From contig NZ_CP090003.1 in the NCBI RefSeq assembly GCF_021390195.1, forward strand, positions 2,935,501 through 2,999,500: a DNA stretch of 64,000 nt, read 5' to 3'. The notes beneath the pieces were generated by a model that worked only from the letters and a program-made list of their open reading frames with translations, made no database searches and was not told the origin of the DNA. Origin of the DNA: Flagellimonas sp. CMM7. GTDB lineage: Bacteria > Bacteroidota > Bacteroidia > Flavobacteriales > Flavobacteriaceae. The translations under genes and the position numbers were made by a program. Below are positions 27,597 through 36,152 of the stretch, in pieces; the stretch's first letter is position 1, and each line of letters starts with the position of its first letter.

Positions 27597-29633
27597 TTAA
27601 TCTTGAAGTTGAGATTCATTTCTGTATCCATTGGAATCTTTATACCAATCTTGATATAGTTCCCCCCCTGATGTTGCCCATTCGTTAAAAAAGTTATAGG
27701 CCTGATTTACCGGAACTGATTCTTTTGGGGGTATAAAATTATGTACAATATTTATGGCCCAAGGTAATCCGGAATCGGTGGTAAAATTTCCATCCATATC
27801 ATGGTTTACTCCTTCAACAGATTTATTATTTACTCCCAAAGAGGTTTTTGGTCTGTTAGGAAGATGAATTTCCCTTCCTCTATCTCTATCAACAATAAGG
27901 AATGGATTGAATGGTGCAAGACCCAATTGGGTGGTTGTTATTGGAGTTGTGAATTTTACGATTACGGTCGTGGGCACGTTTACCATTGTTTCATTGTTGT
28001 CAAACAGAACGAATACAGCTCTATCTTGGCCTTGTTCTGTTCCATTGGCCGCTACATTGATGTAGCTTTCTGTTAAGACTGTTCCTGTAACCGATTCAAT
28101 TAAGCTGGGGGCAATATTTTCCATTTCAATACCAAAAGCATTTATCAACCCGGCACCGTCAGAGGTCACCTCAAAATGAATGTCAAGTTGTACGGCCATA
28201 TTATCCGAATTCAATACGGCAACAAATCTATAATTGATGGCGGTATCATTAAAGTCATAGTCTCCAAGATAAGGCCAAAGGTCTTCAAATGCTACCGTTC
28301 CCCATCCATATTTACTGGGTGTAAATTGCTCAAAAGCTTTTTCCGGGTCATCTGGATATTCATCATTGCTATCAGTAATCCCATCTCCATCAGAATCGAG
28401 ATCTTCGGCATTTTCATCAACAACACTTAGTGTGGCAAGGTCATTTATGGTTCTGCCAAACGTAATACCCGAGGTGGAATTTGGGCCATAGCGATATTCC
28501 CAACCTCCGGTTTGCGTATCCATTACAATTAGATTACTGTCACTACTATTGTTGGCAAGCCATAGTTCTTCATTGCTATCAAATGTCATTGAGGTAGGGG
28601 AGAAAGGTAAATCCTCTCCGCTTATCCTAATGGCATCGTAGTTACCATTTCCATTGGAGTCTAGCCTGTACAATCCGGAAAAAGAACAAAGAAAAATTGT
28701 TCCGTCGGCGGCAAAGTCCAAATCTCCTCCCTGTTCTTTATCCAAGCCAGAAATGTTCCAGTTGGAAATGATGTTGGCATTTTGGGGGTCAATGGTATAG
28801 AGCTTACTATTGGTGGAGAAATACAACAGACCATCAGCACCATTATAACTTAACCTAGGTCCGCCTTGTCCAACGTTTCCAACTGTTTCCCATGAGTCAT
28901 TCACCAAATCGTATTTCATCAATGGATATGGGCTACTTTTTCCTATCGAATATAGTAACATGTTTTGCTTATCAATAGCAGCGGTATAACTTCCCATAGG
29001 CATGTCAGATACAAAGGTGTAGGCTCCTGTAACTGGGTCAATTTGAAAAAGTTCTGCGCTACCGTTGACACAATAAAGATAGTCTTCAACTATGCCTTTG
29101 CCTACCGAAGTATTTTTTCCAGCTTTGGGAACATGGGTATAGGTTATCCTATTCGAACTTATATCAATTATGGACGATGAGTATTTAATGCCCTCTTTTC
29201 TTCTAATATACAATTGTTCATAATAGCTGGGAATCACGACTGAATGTTCTATTTTTCCACCCGATGGTGCTCCGCGAAAAAGAATATGATTAAGATTGTC
29301 AACAACTACTTCCGGAGCTGTTTTCTCCTCACCTTCCTCGTTTAAGAATGTAATGTCCTCTCCGTAAACTATTTCGTTATTGTAGGCATAAACGTCGTAG
29401 ATTACATCATTGGTATTGTCATTTATTTGAATTGAGAGTTCTTTCTCTGTTCCGAATGCAAAACCATTCGGGATTTGTAATTGTGTTATTTCCAATTCTT
29501 CCGTGGGAGTTTCAACTTCTCCCTCTATTTCTGAATCAGGATTTAGGCCATCATCTATGGTATCTTTTACGCAGGATGTTGTCATGAGAACAAACATGAA
29601 GGCTGAGGATAAAATAATTTGGGACGTTTTCAT
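27597..29633 (-). CDS. LruC domain-containing lipoprotein 3 (tandem copy of 2)
   Basis: 678 residues, collinear with the preceding LruC protein over the whole length: signal MKTSQIILSSAFMFVLMTTSC (Cys21), an N-terminal beta domain, the propeller-like blades (SAELFQIDPVTGAYTFVSDM and others), the DLDSDGDGITDSNDEYPDD calcium-type repeat and the LruC domain (FEDLWPYLGDYDFNDTAINY). Identity to its neighbour is visibly high, mostly conservative replacements, so the duplication is fairly recent. The non-coding leader upstream was duplicated with it. Two similar but distinct surface lipoproteins could bind different ligands, or could be expressed under different conditions; neither can be told from sequence. 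Confidence 0.82.
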   Translation of the reverse strand: MKTSQIILSSAFMFVLMTTSCVKDTIDDGLNPDSEIEGEVETPTEELEITQLQIPNGFAFGTEKELSIQINDNTNDVIYDVYAYNNEIVYGEDITFLNEEGEEKTAPEVVVDNLNHILFRGAPSGGKIEHSVVIPSYYEQLYIRRKEGIKYSSSIIDISSNRITYTHVPKAGKNTSVGKGIVEDYLYCVNGSAELFQIDPVTGAYTFVSDMPMGSYTAAIDKQNMLLYSIGKSSPYPLMKYDLVNDSWETVGNVGQGGPRLSYNGADGLLYFSTNSKLYTIDPQNANIISNWNISGLDKEQGGDLDFAADGTIFLCSFSGLYRLDSNGNGNYDAIRISGEDLPFSPTSMTFDSNEELWLANNSSDSNLIVMDTQTGGWEYRYGPNSTSGITFGRTINDLATLSVVDENAEDLDSDGDGITDSNDEYPDDPEKAFEQFTPSKYGWGTVAFEDLWPYLGDYDFNDTAINYRFVAVLNSDNMAVQLDIHFEVTSDGAGLINAFGIEMENIAPSLIESVTGTVLTESYINVAANGTEQGQDRAVFVLFDNNETMVNVPTTVIVKFTTPITTTQLGLAPFNPFLIVDRDRGREIHLPNRPKTSLGVNNKSVEGVNHDMDGNFTTDSGLPWAINIVHNFIPPKESVPVNQAYNFFNEWATSGGELYQDWYKDSNGYRNESQLQD

Positions 29634-29850
29634 CTTTATAAATATTTGCTGGATGTATTTTCCGAATTTTGATTAAAAGTATTTACTATTTAAGGGTCAG
29701 TACTTTAATTTTAGTTAGTTTACTTCAATGTGTCGATAGACGGTATCTTCTATTAGTTAAAATAATTTCATTTTTTTTTGAACTAAAAAGCTTACCAAAA
29801 AAATGTATATATTATTGATGACCGAACACCTTAAGTTGTGAAAGAAGAGA
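29634..29850 (-). promoter_or_regulatory. Leader and promoter region of LruC gene 3
   Basis: This stretch is highly similar to 27249-27456. It shares TTATAAATATTTGC next to the start, the TGTATTTTCCGAATTTTGATT block, TTACTTCAATGTGTCG and the distal element GAACTAAAAAGCTTACC to CTTAAGTTGTG (29780-29840). It was duplicated together with the gene. Conservation without an open frame suggests a functional promoter and 5' UTR. Confidence 0.5.
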
Positions 29851-29888
29851 AATCTGTGGTTTTGTGGATAATTGAAAAATGGGAAGAA

Positions 29889-30578
29889 TTACCTGAAGGC
29901 CTTTCTTTTTCCCATTAAAAGACCGACAATAAAAAGTAGATACATTAAGGCTATAAAGGTCAGTAATGTAATTCTAAGATGATACTGGGTTGAAATACTA
30001 AGATGAAAATAATCTGAAAGTAAAATAAAAGGGAAAAAAGCATAAAAAATAAACAGCCCTATGCTCACCCAATACAGTAAATTGTGTTTTTGAGGATAAG
30101 GATTGTCTTCTGATTTTTTTTCTTTGAAATATAGTATAAGGACAAATACCAAAATAATTGAACCTATAGCGTGGGCATAGGTTAATTGCTTGTGCAATGG
30201 ATTTTGAAAGAAAATATTAATTATATAAGATAGGGAGCATAGATATGTCCCATATTTGATTATCCTTTTTAAGGATTGTTTTTTGATTGTTTTCCAGTAG
30301 ACCCAATAGAAGAAAAGAAAAGTTACCAGCTGATAAATATTATATATAATCACATTATGCCAATCATACCTATAATCAGAAAAAAACTGAAAATCATTAT
30401 GGTTTTTAATAAAGTAACCCAAGAGTTCAGTAAAGAAAGTATAGATGATAAGTATGGGAAGGTATTTTAATACCGTATCAAAATACCTTCTATACCTATA
30501 TACAGCAATAAGCCAAGTAAGTAAATACAAGGGTATATAAAAATGTTCTTTTAAAAATTGAATGAACTCTTGGGTCAT
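29889..30578 (-). CDS. Hypothetical multi-pass membrane protein (about 7 TM)
   Basis: 229 residues, very hydrophobic, with about seven membrane helices (for example FYIPLYLLTWLIAVY, LPILIIYTFFTELLGYF, IYNIYQLVTFLFFYWVYW, LLYWVSIGLFIFYAFFPFILL, LTFIALMYLLFIVGLLMG). Charged loops contain YRYRRYF and KEKKSEDN. I do not recognise a named family; similar small seven-helix proteins are common in Flavobacteriaceae. The gene begins six bases after the stop of the lipoprotein gene upstream, so the two form a pair. Confidence 0.65.
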   Translation of the reverse strand: MTQEFIQFLKEHFYIPLYLLTWLIAVYRYRRYFDTVLKYLPILIIYTFFTELLGYFIKNHNDFQFFSDYRYDWHNVIIYNIYQLVTFLFFYWVYWKTIKKQSLKRIIKYGTYLCSLSYIINIFFQNPLHKQLTYAHAIGSIILVFVLILYFKEKKSEDNPYPQKHNLLYWVSIGLFIFYAFFPFILLSDYFHLSISTQYHLRITLLTFIALMYLLFIVGLLMGKRKAFR

Positions 30579-30584
30579 GAAATA

Positions 30585-31247
30585 CTAAAAATCGTTATTC
30601 GGAGGAGGCCCAGAAGAACCGTGATTCATATTCAAGCTTTGACCCTTAAATAACACTGGTGGCGAAAAACTGGGAGCAAAACTTGCATAGGACTTTTCAT
30701 TGTTTTTAGAAACATTCCCCATGCCTTTGGCGCCGACCGCGTCTTTAATGAGTTTGGCTTCGCCATCATCACCTATATAAAATCCATAATCCAAATCGTC
30801 AATTTTTATAGTTGGTAGTATGAAAATGGAGTTTTGCCTAGGGTGTACCACTTTTTGCCCGTCAGGTAGTTTTTCTTTGTCTGGATAATTGGCAAAATAA
30901 AAACGAATTGTGGAAATATCAACTTTGGCATCTTTTGCTTCTTGTTCAATGAATGCAATATACTGTTTGATGGTTTTAAAATCCCACGAGGCATATCTAG
31001 CTACTTCAAATTTTTCGTCATCATTTTCTTCCCTTTCATAAGATTTTATAAGCTCTACCCTGTTTCTAGAATAGTTGTCGTACAATTTTTTAGACTCTTC
31101 TAAGGAAATAATTTGCTTGGGTGGTTTTACTCTTTCTTGAGGTTCTTCATGTGGTTCTTCATCTTTTTTTGGTTTTTCGTGGCAAGCTCCTAAAATAAGA
31201 AGCATTGAACCCAACAGAAGAGTGGTTGCTTTTCTTGCGTTTTTCAT
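30585..31247 (-). CDS. Hypothetical lipoprotein
   Basis: 220 residues. The signal peptide MKNARKATTLLLGSMLLILGAC (Cys22) is followed by a charged Pro/Glu linker (EKPKKDEEPHEEPQERVKPP) and a compact domain with LYDNYSRNRVELIKSYE, ASWDFKTIKQYIAFIEQEA, TIRFYFANYPDKEKLPDG and RQNSIFILPTIKID. It ends in a Pro/Asn tail. No catalytic motif is apparent. Co-transcribed with the membrane protein that follows. Relatives occur in Flavobacteriaceae, but I know of no function. Confidence 0.7.
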   Translation of the reverse strand: MKNARKATTLLLGSMLLILGACHEKPKKDEEPHEEPQERVKPPKQIISLEESKKLYDNYSRNRVELIKSYEREENDDEKFEVARYASWDFKTIKQYIAFIEQEAKDAKVDISTIRFYFANYPDKEKLPDGQKVVHPRQNSIFILPTIKIDDLDYGFYIGDDGEAKLIKDAVGAKGMGNVSKNNEKSYASFAPSFSPPVLFKGQSLNMNHGSSGPPPNNDF

Positions 31248-31324
31248 TTTGTAAGTGTTTTAGTGTTCATAGTATGGGGAAACTGCACTAAAGATATGTT
31301 TTTTCTTCAAAATTAGTGCATAAA

Positions 31325-31354
31325 AAAACCCTTTGGTGTGACTCAAAGGGTTTT
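31325..31354 (-). terminator. Terminator of rho
   Basis: An 11-bp stem AAAACCCTTTG/CAAAGGGTTTT with an 8-base loop lies 38 bases after the rho stop codon on the minus strand and is followed by a T-rich run. Confidence 0.75.
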
Positions 31355-31391
31355 AAAACTATACTGTTTTCAAGGTTTTAGCTATTAAGGA

Positions 31392-32984
31392 TCATTGACT
31401 CATGGTCAACAAAAACTCTTCATTGTTTTTGGTTTGCTTTATGCGTTGTTCCATAAACTCCATTGCTTCTACTGGGTTCATGTCCGCCAAATATTTACGC
31501 ATGATCCACATACGTTGTATGGTGGTTTCATCCAATAAAAGATCATCTCTTCGTGTAGAGGAAGAAATAAGGTCAATGGCTGGGAATATTCTACGGTTAG
31601 AAATTCTTCTATCCAACTGCAGTTCCATATTACCGGTACCCTTAAATTCTTCAAAGATTACTTCGTCCATTTTAGAACCAGTCTCTGTTAAAGCTGTAGC
31701 GATAATAGAAAGTGACCCACCATTTTCAATATTACGTGCGGCACCAAAGAAACGTTTAGGTTTATGAAGTGCATTGGCATCCACACCACCACTCAATACC
31801 TTACCAGAGGCAGGTTGCACGGTGTTGTATGCTCGGGCCAATCGCGTAATGGAATCTAACAGGATAACGACATCATGTCCACATTCTACCAAGCGTTTAG
31901 CTTTTTCCAATACAATGTTTGCAACACGTACATGTTCTGTAGCTTCTTTATCAAAAGTAGAAGCAACAACCTCACCACGTACATTACGTTGCATATCTGT
32001 AACTTCCTCTGGGCGTTCATCTATAAGAAGGATAATTTGATATACTTCTGGATGGTTCGCAGCAATTGCATTGGCGATATCCTTAAGGAGCATGGTTTTA
32101 CCCGTTTTTGGTTGGGAGACAATCATACCACGCTGCCCTTTTCCTATTGGTGAAAACAAATCCATTATCCTTGTGGATAATGTACTTTGTCTCTCTGCCA
32201 ATTTAAATTTTTCTTTTGGGAATAATGGGGTAAGATGTTCAAATGAAACCCTGTCCCTAACCACTTGTGGATCTAATCCGTTTATTTTACTAACCTTAAT
32301 GAGCGGGAAATACTTTTCTCCCTCTTTAGGTGGCCTAACGTTTCCAAGCACTGTGTCTCCCGTCTTTAGGCCAAACAACCTAATCTGCGATTGGGAAACA
32401 TAAATATCATCTGGAGAAGATAAATAGTTGTAGTCAGAAGAACGTAAAAAGCCATAACCGTCCTGCATAATATCAAGAACACCTTCGCTTTCAATAATAC
32501 TGTCAAACTCAAACTCAGGTTCCTTATACCTATTTTTCAAATCCTTATCAAAATTGCTGCTCTTTTTTTCATGGCCGCTATTTCTTTGATGTGGATTATT
32601 TCTTCTGTTGTTTTGGGGTTTTTGGCCTCCACCTTGTTTATGCGGCTCTCTTTTATTGGGCTGCGCTACTGGTGTATTTTCTTTTTTCTCAACAGTTTTA
32701 GATTCCTCTTTAACCTTTGCAGGTTCAGTAGTAGTTTCAGAAACAGTTTCCTTTGATTCTTTTTTTGGTCTTGGAGCTCTTTCCCTTCTTGGTTTTGGAG
32801 CAACTTTTTCTTTAGGAGCTACAGTGCTTTCTTGCACTACTTTTGGGTTGGATGCTTGGACATCAAGTATCTGGTAGACCAAATCCAGTTTTTTTTGAGT
32901 CTTAAATTTGGGGACATTGAGGCCTTTTGCAATTTCCTGCAATTCAGGAAGCTTTTTAGCTTTTAGATCTGAAATCTCGAACAT
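31392..32984 (-). CDS. rho: Transcription termination factor Rho
   Basis: Hexameric RNA helicase that ends transcription. It has 530 residues against about 420 in E. coli. The N-terminal Rho-N helices ([19 protein letters not shown]) are followed by a disordered insert of about 100 residues (48-150) rich in Lys, Glu, Pro, Asn and Gln. Then come the cold-shock-like RNA-binding domain ([29 protein letters not shown]), Walker A QPKTGKT (291-297), the Q/R loop region and [13 protein letters not shown] near the end. An insert of this type is characteristic of Bacteroidota Rho. The leader to the divergent DUF4293 gene is 193 bases. Confidence 0.97.
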   Translation of the reverse strand: MFEISDLKAKKLPELQEIAKGLNVPKFKTQKKLDLVYQILDVQASNPKVVQESTVAPKEKVAPKPRRERAPRPKKESKETVSETTTEPAKVKEESKTVEKKENTPVAQPNKREPHKQGGGQKPQNNRRNNPHQRNSGHEKKSSNFDKDLKNRYKEPEFEFDSIIESEGVLDIMQDGYGFLRSSDYNYLSSPDDIYVSQSQIRLFGLKTGDTVLGNVRPPKEGEKYFPLIKVSKINGLDPQVVRDRVSFEHLTPLFPKEKFKLAERQSTLSTRIMDLFSPIGKGQRGMIVSQPKTGKTMLLKDIANAIAANHPEVYQIILLIDERPEEVTDMQRNVRGEVVASTFDKEATEHVRVANIVLEKAKRLVECGHDVVILLDSITRLARAYNTVQPASGKVLSGGVDANALHKPKRFFGAARNIENGGSLSIIATALTETGSKMDEVIFEEFKGTGNMELQLDRRISNRRIFPAIDLISSSTRRDDLLLDETTIQRMWIMRKYLADMNPVEAMEFMEQRIKQTKNNEEFLLTMSQ

Positions 32985-33147
32985 TAAGTAATGAATAAAT
33001 TAAACTTGTATAATGTGTATAATTGAAGTAAAAAGTTATTGGGGGTACTACTATAGGAAAGATTTCCCTGGGTAAGTGCTTCGCTAATAACAACACAAGT
33101 ATACAAATTATTTTTCAACAATAGGGGTCATTTACCGAAAAGACACT

Positions 33148-33155
33148 TATTTTTG
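33148..33155 (+). promoter_or_regulatory. Candidate -7 element for the DUF4293 gene
   Basis: TATTTTTG matches TAnnTTTG and lies 22 bases before the start codon. A clear -33 TTG is missing. Confidence 0.4.
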
Positions 33156-33177
33156 CCATCCGATATCAATTTAAACA

Positions 33178-33588
33178 ATGATTCAACGAATTCAGACATT
33201 TTATTTGGGGTTAGTGGTACTAATTGCTGGTGCATTGCCGTTTGTATTGAATTTATGGGTTGATGGTGATGGTACAAAGTTCTTTGCTAAGAACGAATTG
33301 TGGATGAGCATTGTTTTTTATGCCTCGGCAGCTTTGGCCTTGATTTCGATTTTTATGTACAATAACAGACAAAATCAATTTGTGGTAAACAGATTGAATA
33401 TGATATTGAATCTTTTTTTACTAGGATTTTTCGTTTACCGATCGCTAAACTTATCCGGAGAAAATGTTATTTCTGAGAAGGGTATTGGGATGCTGATTCC
33501 TGTATTTTCTATCGTTTTTCTAGTTCTGGCCAACAGAGCTATCAAAAAGGATGAAGATCTTGTAAAATCTGTTGATCGCTTACGTTAA
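33178..33588 (+). CDS. DUF4293 family membrane protein
   Basis: 136 residues with four membrane helices (FYLGLVVLIAGALPFVLNLW, SIVFYASAALALISIFMY, LNMILNLFLLGFFVYRSL, MLIPVFSIVFLVLANRAI). It carries the DUF4293 hallmarks MIQRIQTFYL at the start and ANRAIKKDEDLVKSVDRLR at the end. The function is unknown. Divergent placement from rho is common in this group. The gene stands alone and ends in a strong terminator. Confidence 0.88.
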   Translation: MIQRIQTFYLGLVVLIAGALPFVLNLWVDGDGTKFFAKNELWMSIVFYASAALALISIFMYNNRQNQFVVNRLNMILNLFLLGFFVYRSLNLSGENVISEKGIGMLIPVFSIVFLVLANRAIKKDEDLVKSVDRLR

Positions 33589-33617
33589 ACCTAACATCTT
33601 AGTAGTATTAGTGCGAG

Positions 33618-33644
33618 AAAAACCCGGCCTTGGCCGGGTTTTTT
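33618..33644. terminator. Bidirectional terminator
   Basis: A perfect 12-bp stem AAAAACCCGGCC/GGCCGGGTTTTT with a two-base centre and T runs on both strands lies between the convergent DUF4293 and DUF6503-like genes. Confidence 0.85.
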
Positions 33645-33672
33645 ATTTCTTTTGGTCTAAAATCCTTTTGGA

Positions 33673-34524
33673 CTATTGCATTAATGTTTCCTCAGTAAAC
33701 CCATTACCAAATTTTACATTGGTCATTGTTTGTACAAGATTTGGCTCCTCAGAATAACCTTGTTCACTTGGCATAAAATAGGAACGCTTGGTTGAAATCA
33801 TTTGTCCATCTATGTCTTCGTATTCATAGTTGGCAATGATTACTGGTTCCTCTACCCCTAGGAATGGCAATGAAAAGAAAAACCTGTCAATTAGTTTGGT
33901 TTCTGGATTTACATATAAAATATAGATGTCGTTTTGCTCTTTTCCAGTTATTTCTGGGTCATAGGTTACATGAACTTTATCATACATCTTTCCATTGTAT
34001 TCCTCTTGCCCCAAATATTTGGCAACGGTACCTTTGTCATTAAGTTTATAAGCCATCGTGAACCAATAGTAATTGGCCCTTCTAAGGAAATCACTAGTAC
34101 CTACCAATTGAGGATCTTCTGATTTCTCTCCATTCACCAATACTAATGTCTCTTTCCCATCAAAGCATTGAACAACTTCTCCTTCTTTATCGGGCATTAC
34201 ATTGATCTGATGCTGAGAGTACTTTCCGTATGAAGCTTCAGAATTAAAGATGTAACGCTCCGTGGATACATCTGCCTTTCCATTTGATCGATAATCATAA
34301 GTGTATTCAACGTCTCCTTTTTTCCATAAATCGTTCCAGCCTCCATGCGTATGTGCAACGGCAGCTAAAACGGTCATGGGTTTGTTGGTGTCATAAACCG
34401 GAGCTTTAGAAACTTCTTCTACAGCTTCAATCACAGTTGTTTCTGCTTTCTTAGCTTTCTGCGCACAAGAGGCCAAAAGTAAAAATACAGTAACGGTTAG
34501 TAGTTTTAAACTAAGTGTTTTCAT
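33673..34524 (-). CDS. DUF6503-like lipoprotein
   Basis: 283 residues from the ATG at 34524 (MKTLSLKLLT), chosen because it gives a lipoprotein signal ending LLASC; the frame is open to 34560. The mature part looks like a LolA/LolB-type open beta barrel: DLWKKGDVEYTYDYRSNG, KETLVLVNGE, DIYILYVNPETKLIDRF and EYEDIDGQMISTKRSYF. This fits the DUF6503 group of flavobacterial lipoproteins. No catalytic residues are seen. It starts 82 bases after the MBL gene and may share its transcript. Confidence 0.7.
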   Translation of the reverse strand: MKTLSLKLLTVTVFLLLASCAQKAKKAETTVIEAVEEVSKAPVYDTNKPMTVLAAVAHTHGGWNDLWKKGDVEYTYDYRSNGKADVSTERYIFNSEASYGKYSQHQINVMPDKEGEVVQCFDGKETLVLVNGEKSEDPQLVGTSDFLRRANYYWFTMAYKLNDKGTVAKYLGQEEYNGKMYDKVHVTYDPEITGKEQNDIYILYVNPETKLIDRFFFSLPFLGVEEPVIIANYEYEDIDGQMISTKRSYFMPSEQGYSEEPNLVQTMTNVKFGNGFTEETLMQ

Positions 34525-34606
34525 GTTGTTTTGAATAATTGTTTGTCCTGTTAGACGCAATCAATGTGAAAATCTTACCATTGAAAAAGATAAACAAGGG
34601 GGGAAA

Positions 34607-35566
34607 CTATAAACTAATCCTTTTATTGAATTGGGCAACATTAAAGCCTTGCTGAATTACCGTTTTAAATTCATCACTATTTCCATTGAGCAAAGGATTG
34701 GTATGGTTAAAATGTATAAAATGGATTTTTGCCCTTTCGGAAACAGGTAATCCTTCAAAAAGTTTTGTGCTTTCTATCACAAAAGGATGGGGTATTTCAG
34801 AAATATCTCTATTGTTGATTTCCTTACCATCATAAAAAGTGGCATCTAAAAAGGCAAAATCTACTTTACGGACTTCTTCAATGATACTTTTCTCCCATTT
34901 GGACCATTTGTCAATATCGGGAATAAAAAGTGCCGATTTATTGCTCCCAATGATTTTAAAACCGACGGTTTCCGAGTATTCATCCCTATGTGGAACGGTA
35001 AAAGGAATAACACTTAAGTTTGGGGTAAGCTGTATTTTTTTTTCGTTTTCAACTTCTTGAATAAGTATGTTGTTCAATGTTACTAATTGATTCCAAGGGC
35101 CATTATTTTCAAGAAACGATTTCATTTTGGGCATTGCATAAACAGAAACTCCTTGGGCACCCACAGCTTCCTTGCCTAAATACATTAGTCCAGTATAATG
35201 GCCTATATGTGCATGGGTCAAAAAAATACCATCAGGGGTTTCTTCTTCTTTTTTAGATCGTTCTTTAAGAATTTTTAATTGTGAGGGCATATCTGGAGTT
35301 GCCTCAAAAAGAAATGATTTTGAACTTTTATGGTCAACTATACCCAAAGAAACAACCTTACGTTTATGATCAGGATTTTTAAATAAAATGGCGCAACACT
35401 CTTTTTTACAACCAATATGGGGGCTGCCACCATCCTGTGCAGTTCCTAGGATATAAAGGGAAACATCTGTGTTTGGTTCAGTAGTATCAAAACCGCCTTT
35501 TTTTACTTTTTTTGAACAGGCAATTGCAAAAAATACGAATAGCAATAGAGAACCTTTTACCTTCAT
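34607..35566 (-). CDS. PqqB-like MBL-fold lipoprotein
   Basis: 319 residues. The lipoprotein signal MKVKGSLLLFVFFAIAC (Cys17) is followed by a metallo-beta-lactamase fold resembling PqqB: LYILGTAQDGGSPHIGCKKECC (PqqB-like entry with a Cys cluster), FLFEATPDMPSQL, metal-binding LTHAHIGHYTGL, PFTVPHRDEYSETVGF, FIPDIDKW and FLDATFYDG. The final metal His is in HFIHFNHTNPLL. The HxHxGH form keeps most metal ligands but has Gly where classical enzymes have Asp. No other pqq gene is near, so a role in PQQ synthesis is unlikely. It is probably an exported hydrolase with unknown substrate. Confidence 0.8.
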   Translation of the reverse strand: MKVKGSLLLFVFFAIACSKKVKKGGFDTTEPNTDVSLYILGTAQDGGSPHIGCKKECCAILFKNPDHKRKVVSLGIVDHKSSKSFLFEATPDMPSQLKILKERSKKEEETPDGIFLTHAHIGHYTGLMYLGKEAVGAQGVSVYAMPKMKSFLENNGPWNQLVTLNNILIQEVENEKKIQLTPNLSVIPFTVPHRDEYSETVGFKIIGSNKSALFIPDIDKWSKWEKSIIEEVRKVDFAFLDATFYDGKEINNRDISEIPHPFVIESTKLFEGLPVSERAKIHFIHFNHTNPLLNGNSDEFKTVIQQGFNVAQFNKRISL

Positions 35567-35569
35567 GGG

Positions 35570-36064
35570 TTATCTTTTTTCTAACTCAATCACTTCTAAA
35601 TCGGATATTTTGTCTCCATCGATCATAAACCTGAGCATGGTTCGTACATGGTGAAATCCATGTTTTCCGCAAGCTCCAGGATTCATGTGCAACAAATCTA
35701 ATTTTTTGTCACTCATTACCTTTAAAATATGCGAATGGCCACAGATGAATAATTTTGGAGGGTTCGTTTTTATTTCTTCACGTATCCTAACATTGTATTT
35801 GTTGGGGTAGCCACCTATATGGGTAATCCATACATCTACTTTTTCGCAAAGAAAACGATTGTGCTCCGGAAACTCTTTCTGTATTACATGGTCATCTATG
35901 TTGCCATAAACCCCTCGTAAAGGCTTAATTGCTGCAAGTTTATCCGTTACATCAAGACTTCCAATATCACCGGCATGCCAAATCTCATCAGCCTGTCTTG
36001 CGTACTTTAAAATAGCCTCGTCAATGTGTCCATGGGTATCGGAAAGCAATAAAATTCTGGTCAT
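35570..36064 (-). CDS. YfcE-type metallophosphoesterase
   Basis: 164-residue cytoplasmic phosphodiesterase of the YfcE/MJ0936 type. All metal motifs are present: LLSDTHGH (D8, H10), WHAGDIGS (D-x-G), VYGNIDDH (GNxD variant), ITHIGGYP, and FICGHSHILKV (GHSH). The usual GNCD reads GNID. Such enzymes act on small phosphodiesters and the natural substrate is unclear. The stop codon lies three bases before the MBL lipoprotein start, so the two genes are co-transcribed. Confidence 0.88.
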   Translation of the reverse strand: MTRILLLSDTHGHIDEAILKYARQADEIWHAGDIGSLDVTDKLAAIKPLRGVYGNIDDHVIQKEFPEHNRFLCEKVDVWITHIGGYPNKYNVRIREEIKTNPPKLFICGHSHILKVMSDKKLDLLHMNPGACGKHGFHHVRTMLRFMIDGDKISDLEVIELEKR

Positions 36065-36152
36065 AACGCTAAAAATATGCTAAAAAATAGTGGTTAGATA
36101 TCTTTTGCGGGGGATTCAAGTATCTTTAATGCCTTAAAATTAAAGAATCCAA

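Noticed and set aside
34607..35566. Naming the MBL lipoprotein pqqB
   Set aside because: It has a lipobox, an altered metal motif and no pqq neighbours, so the gene symbol would overstate what is known.
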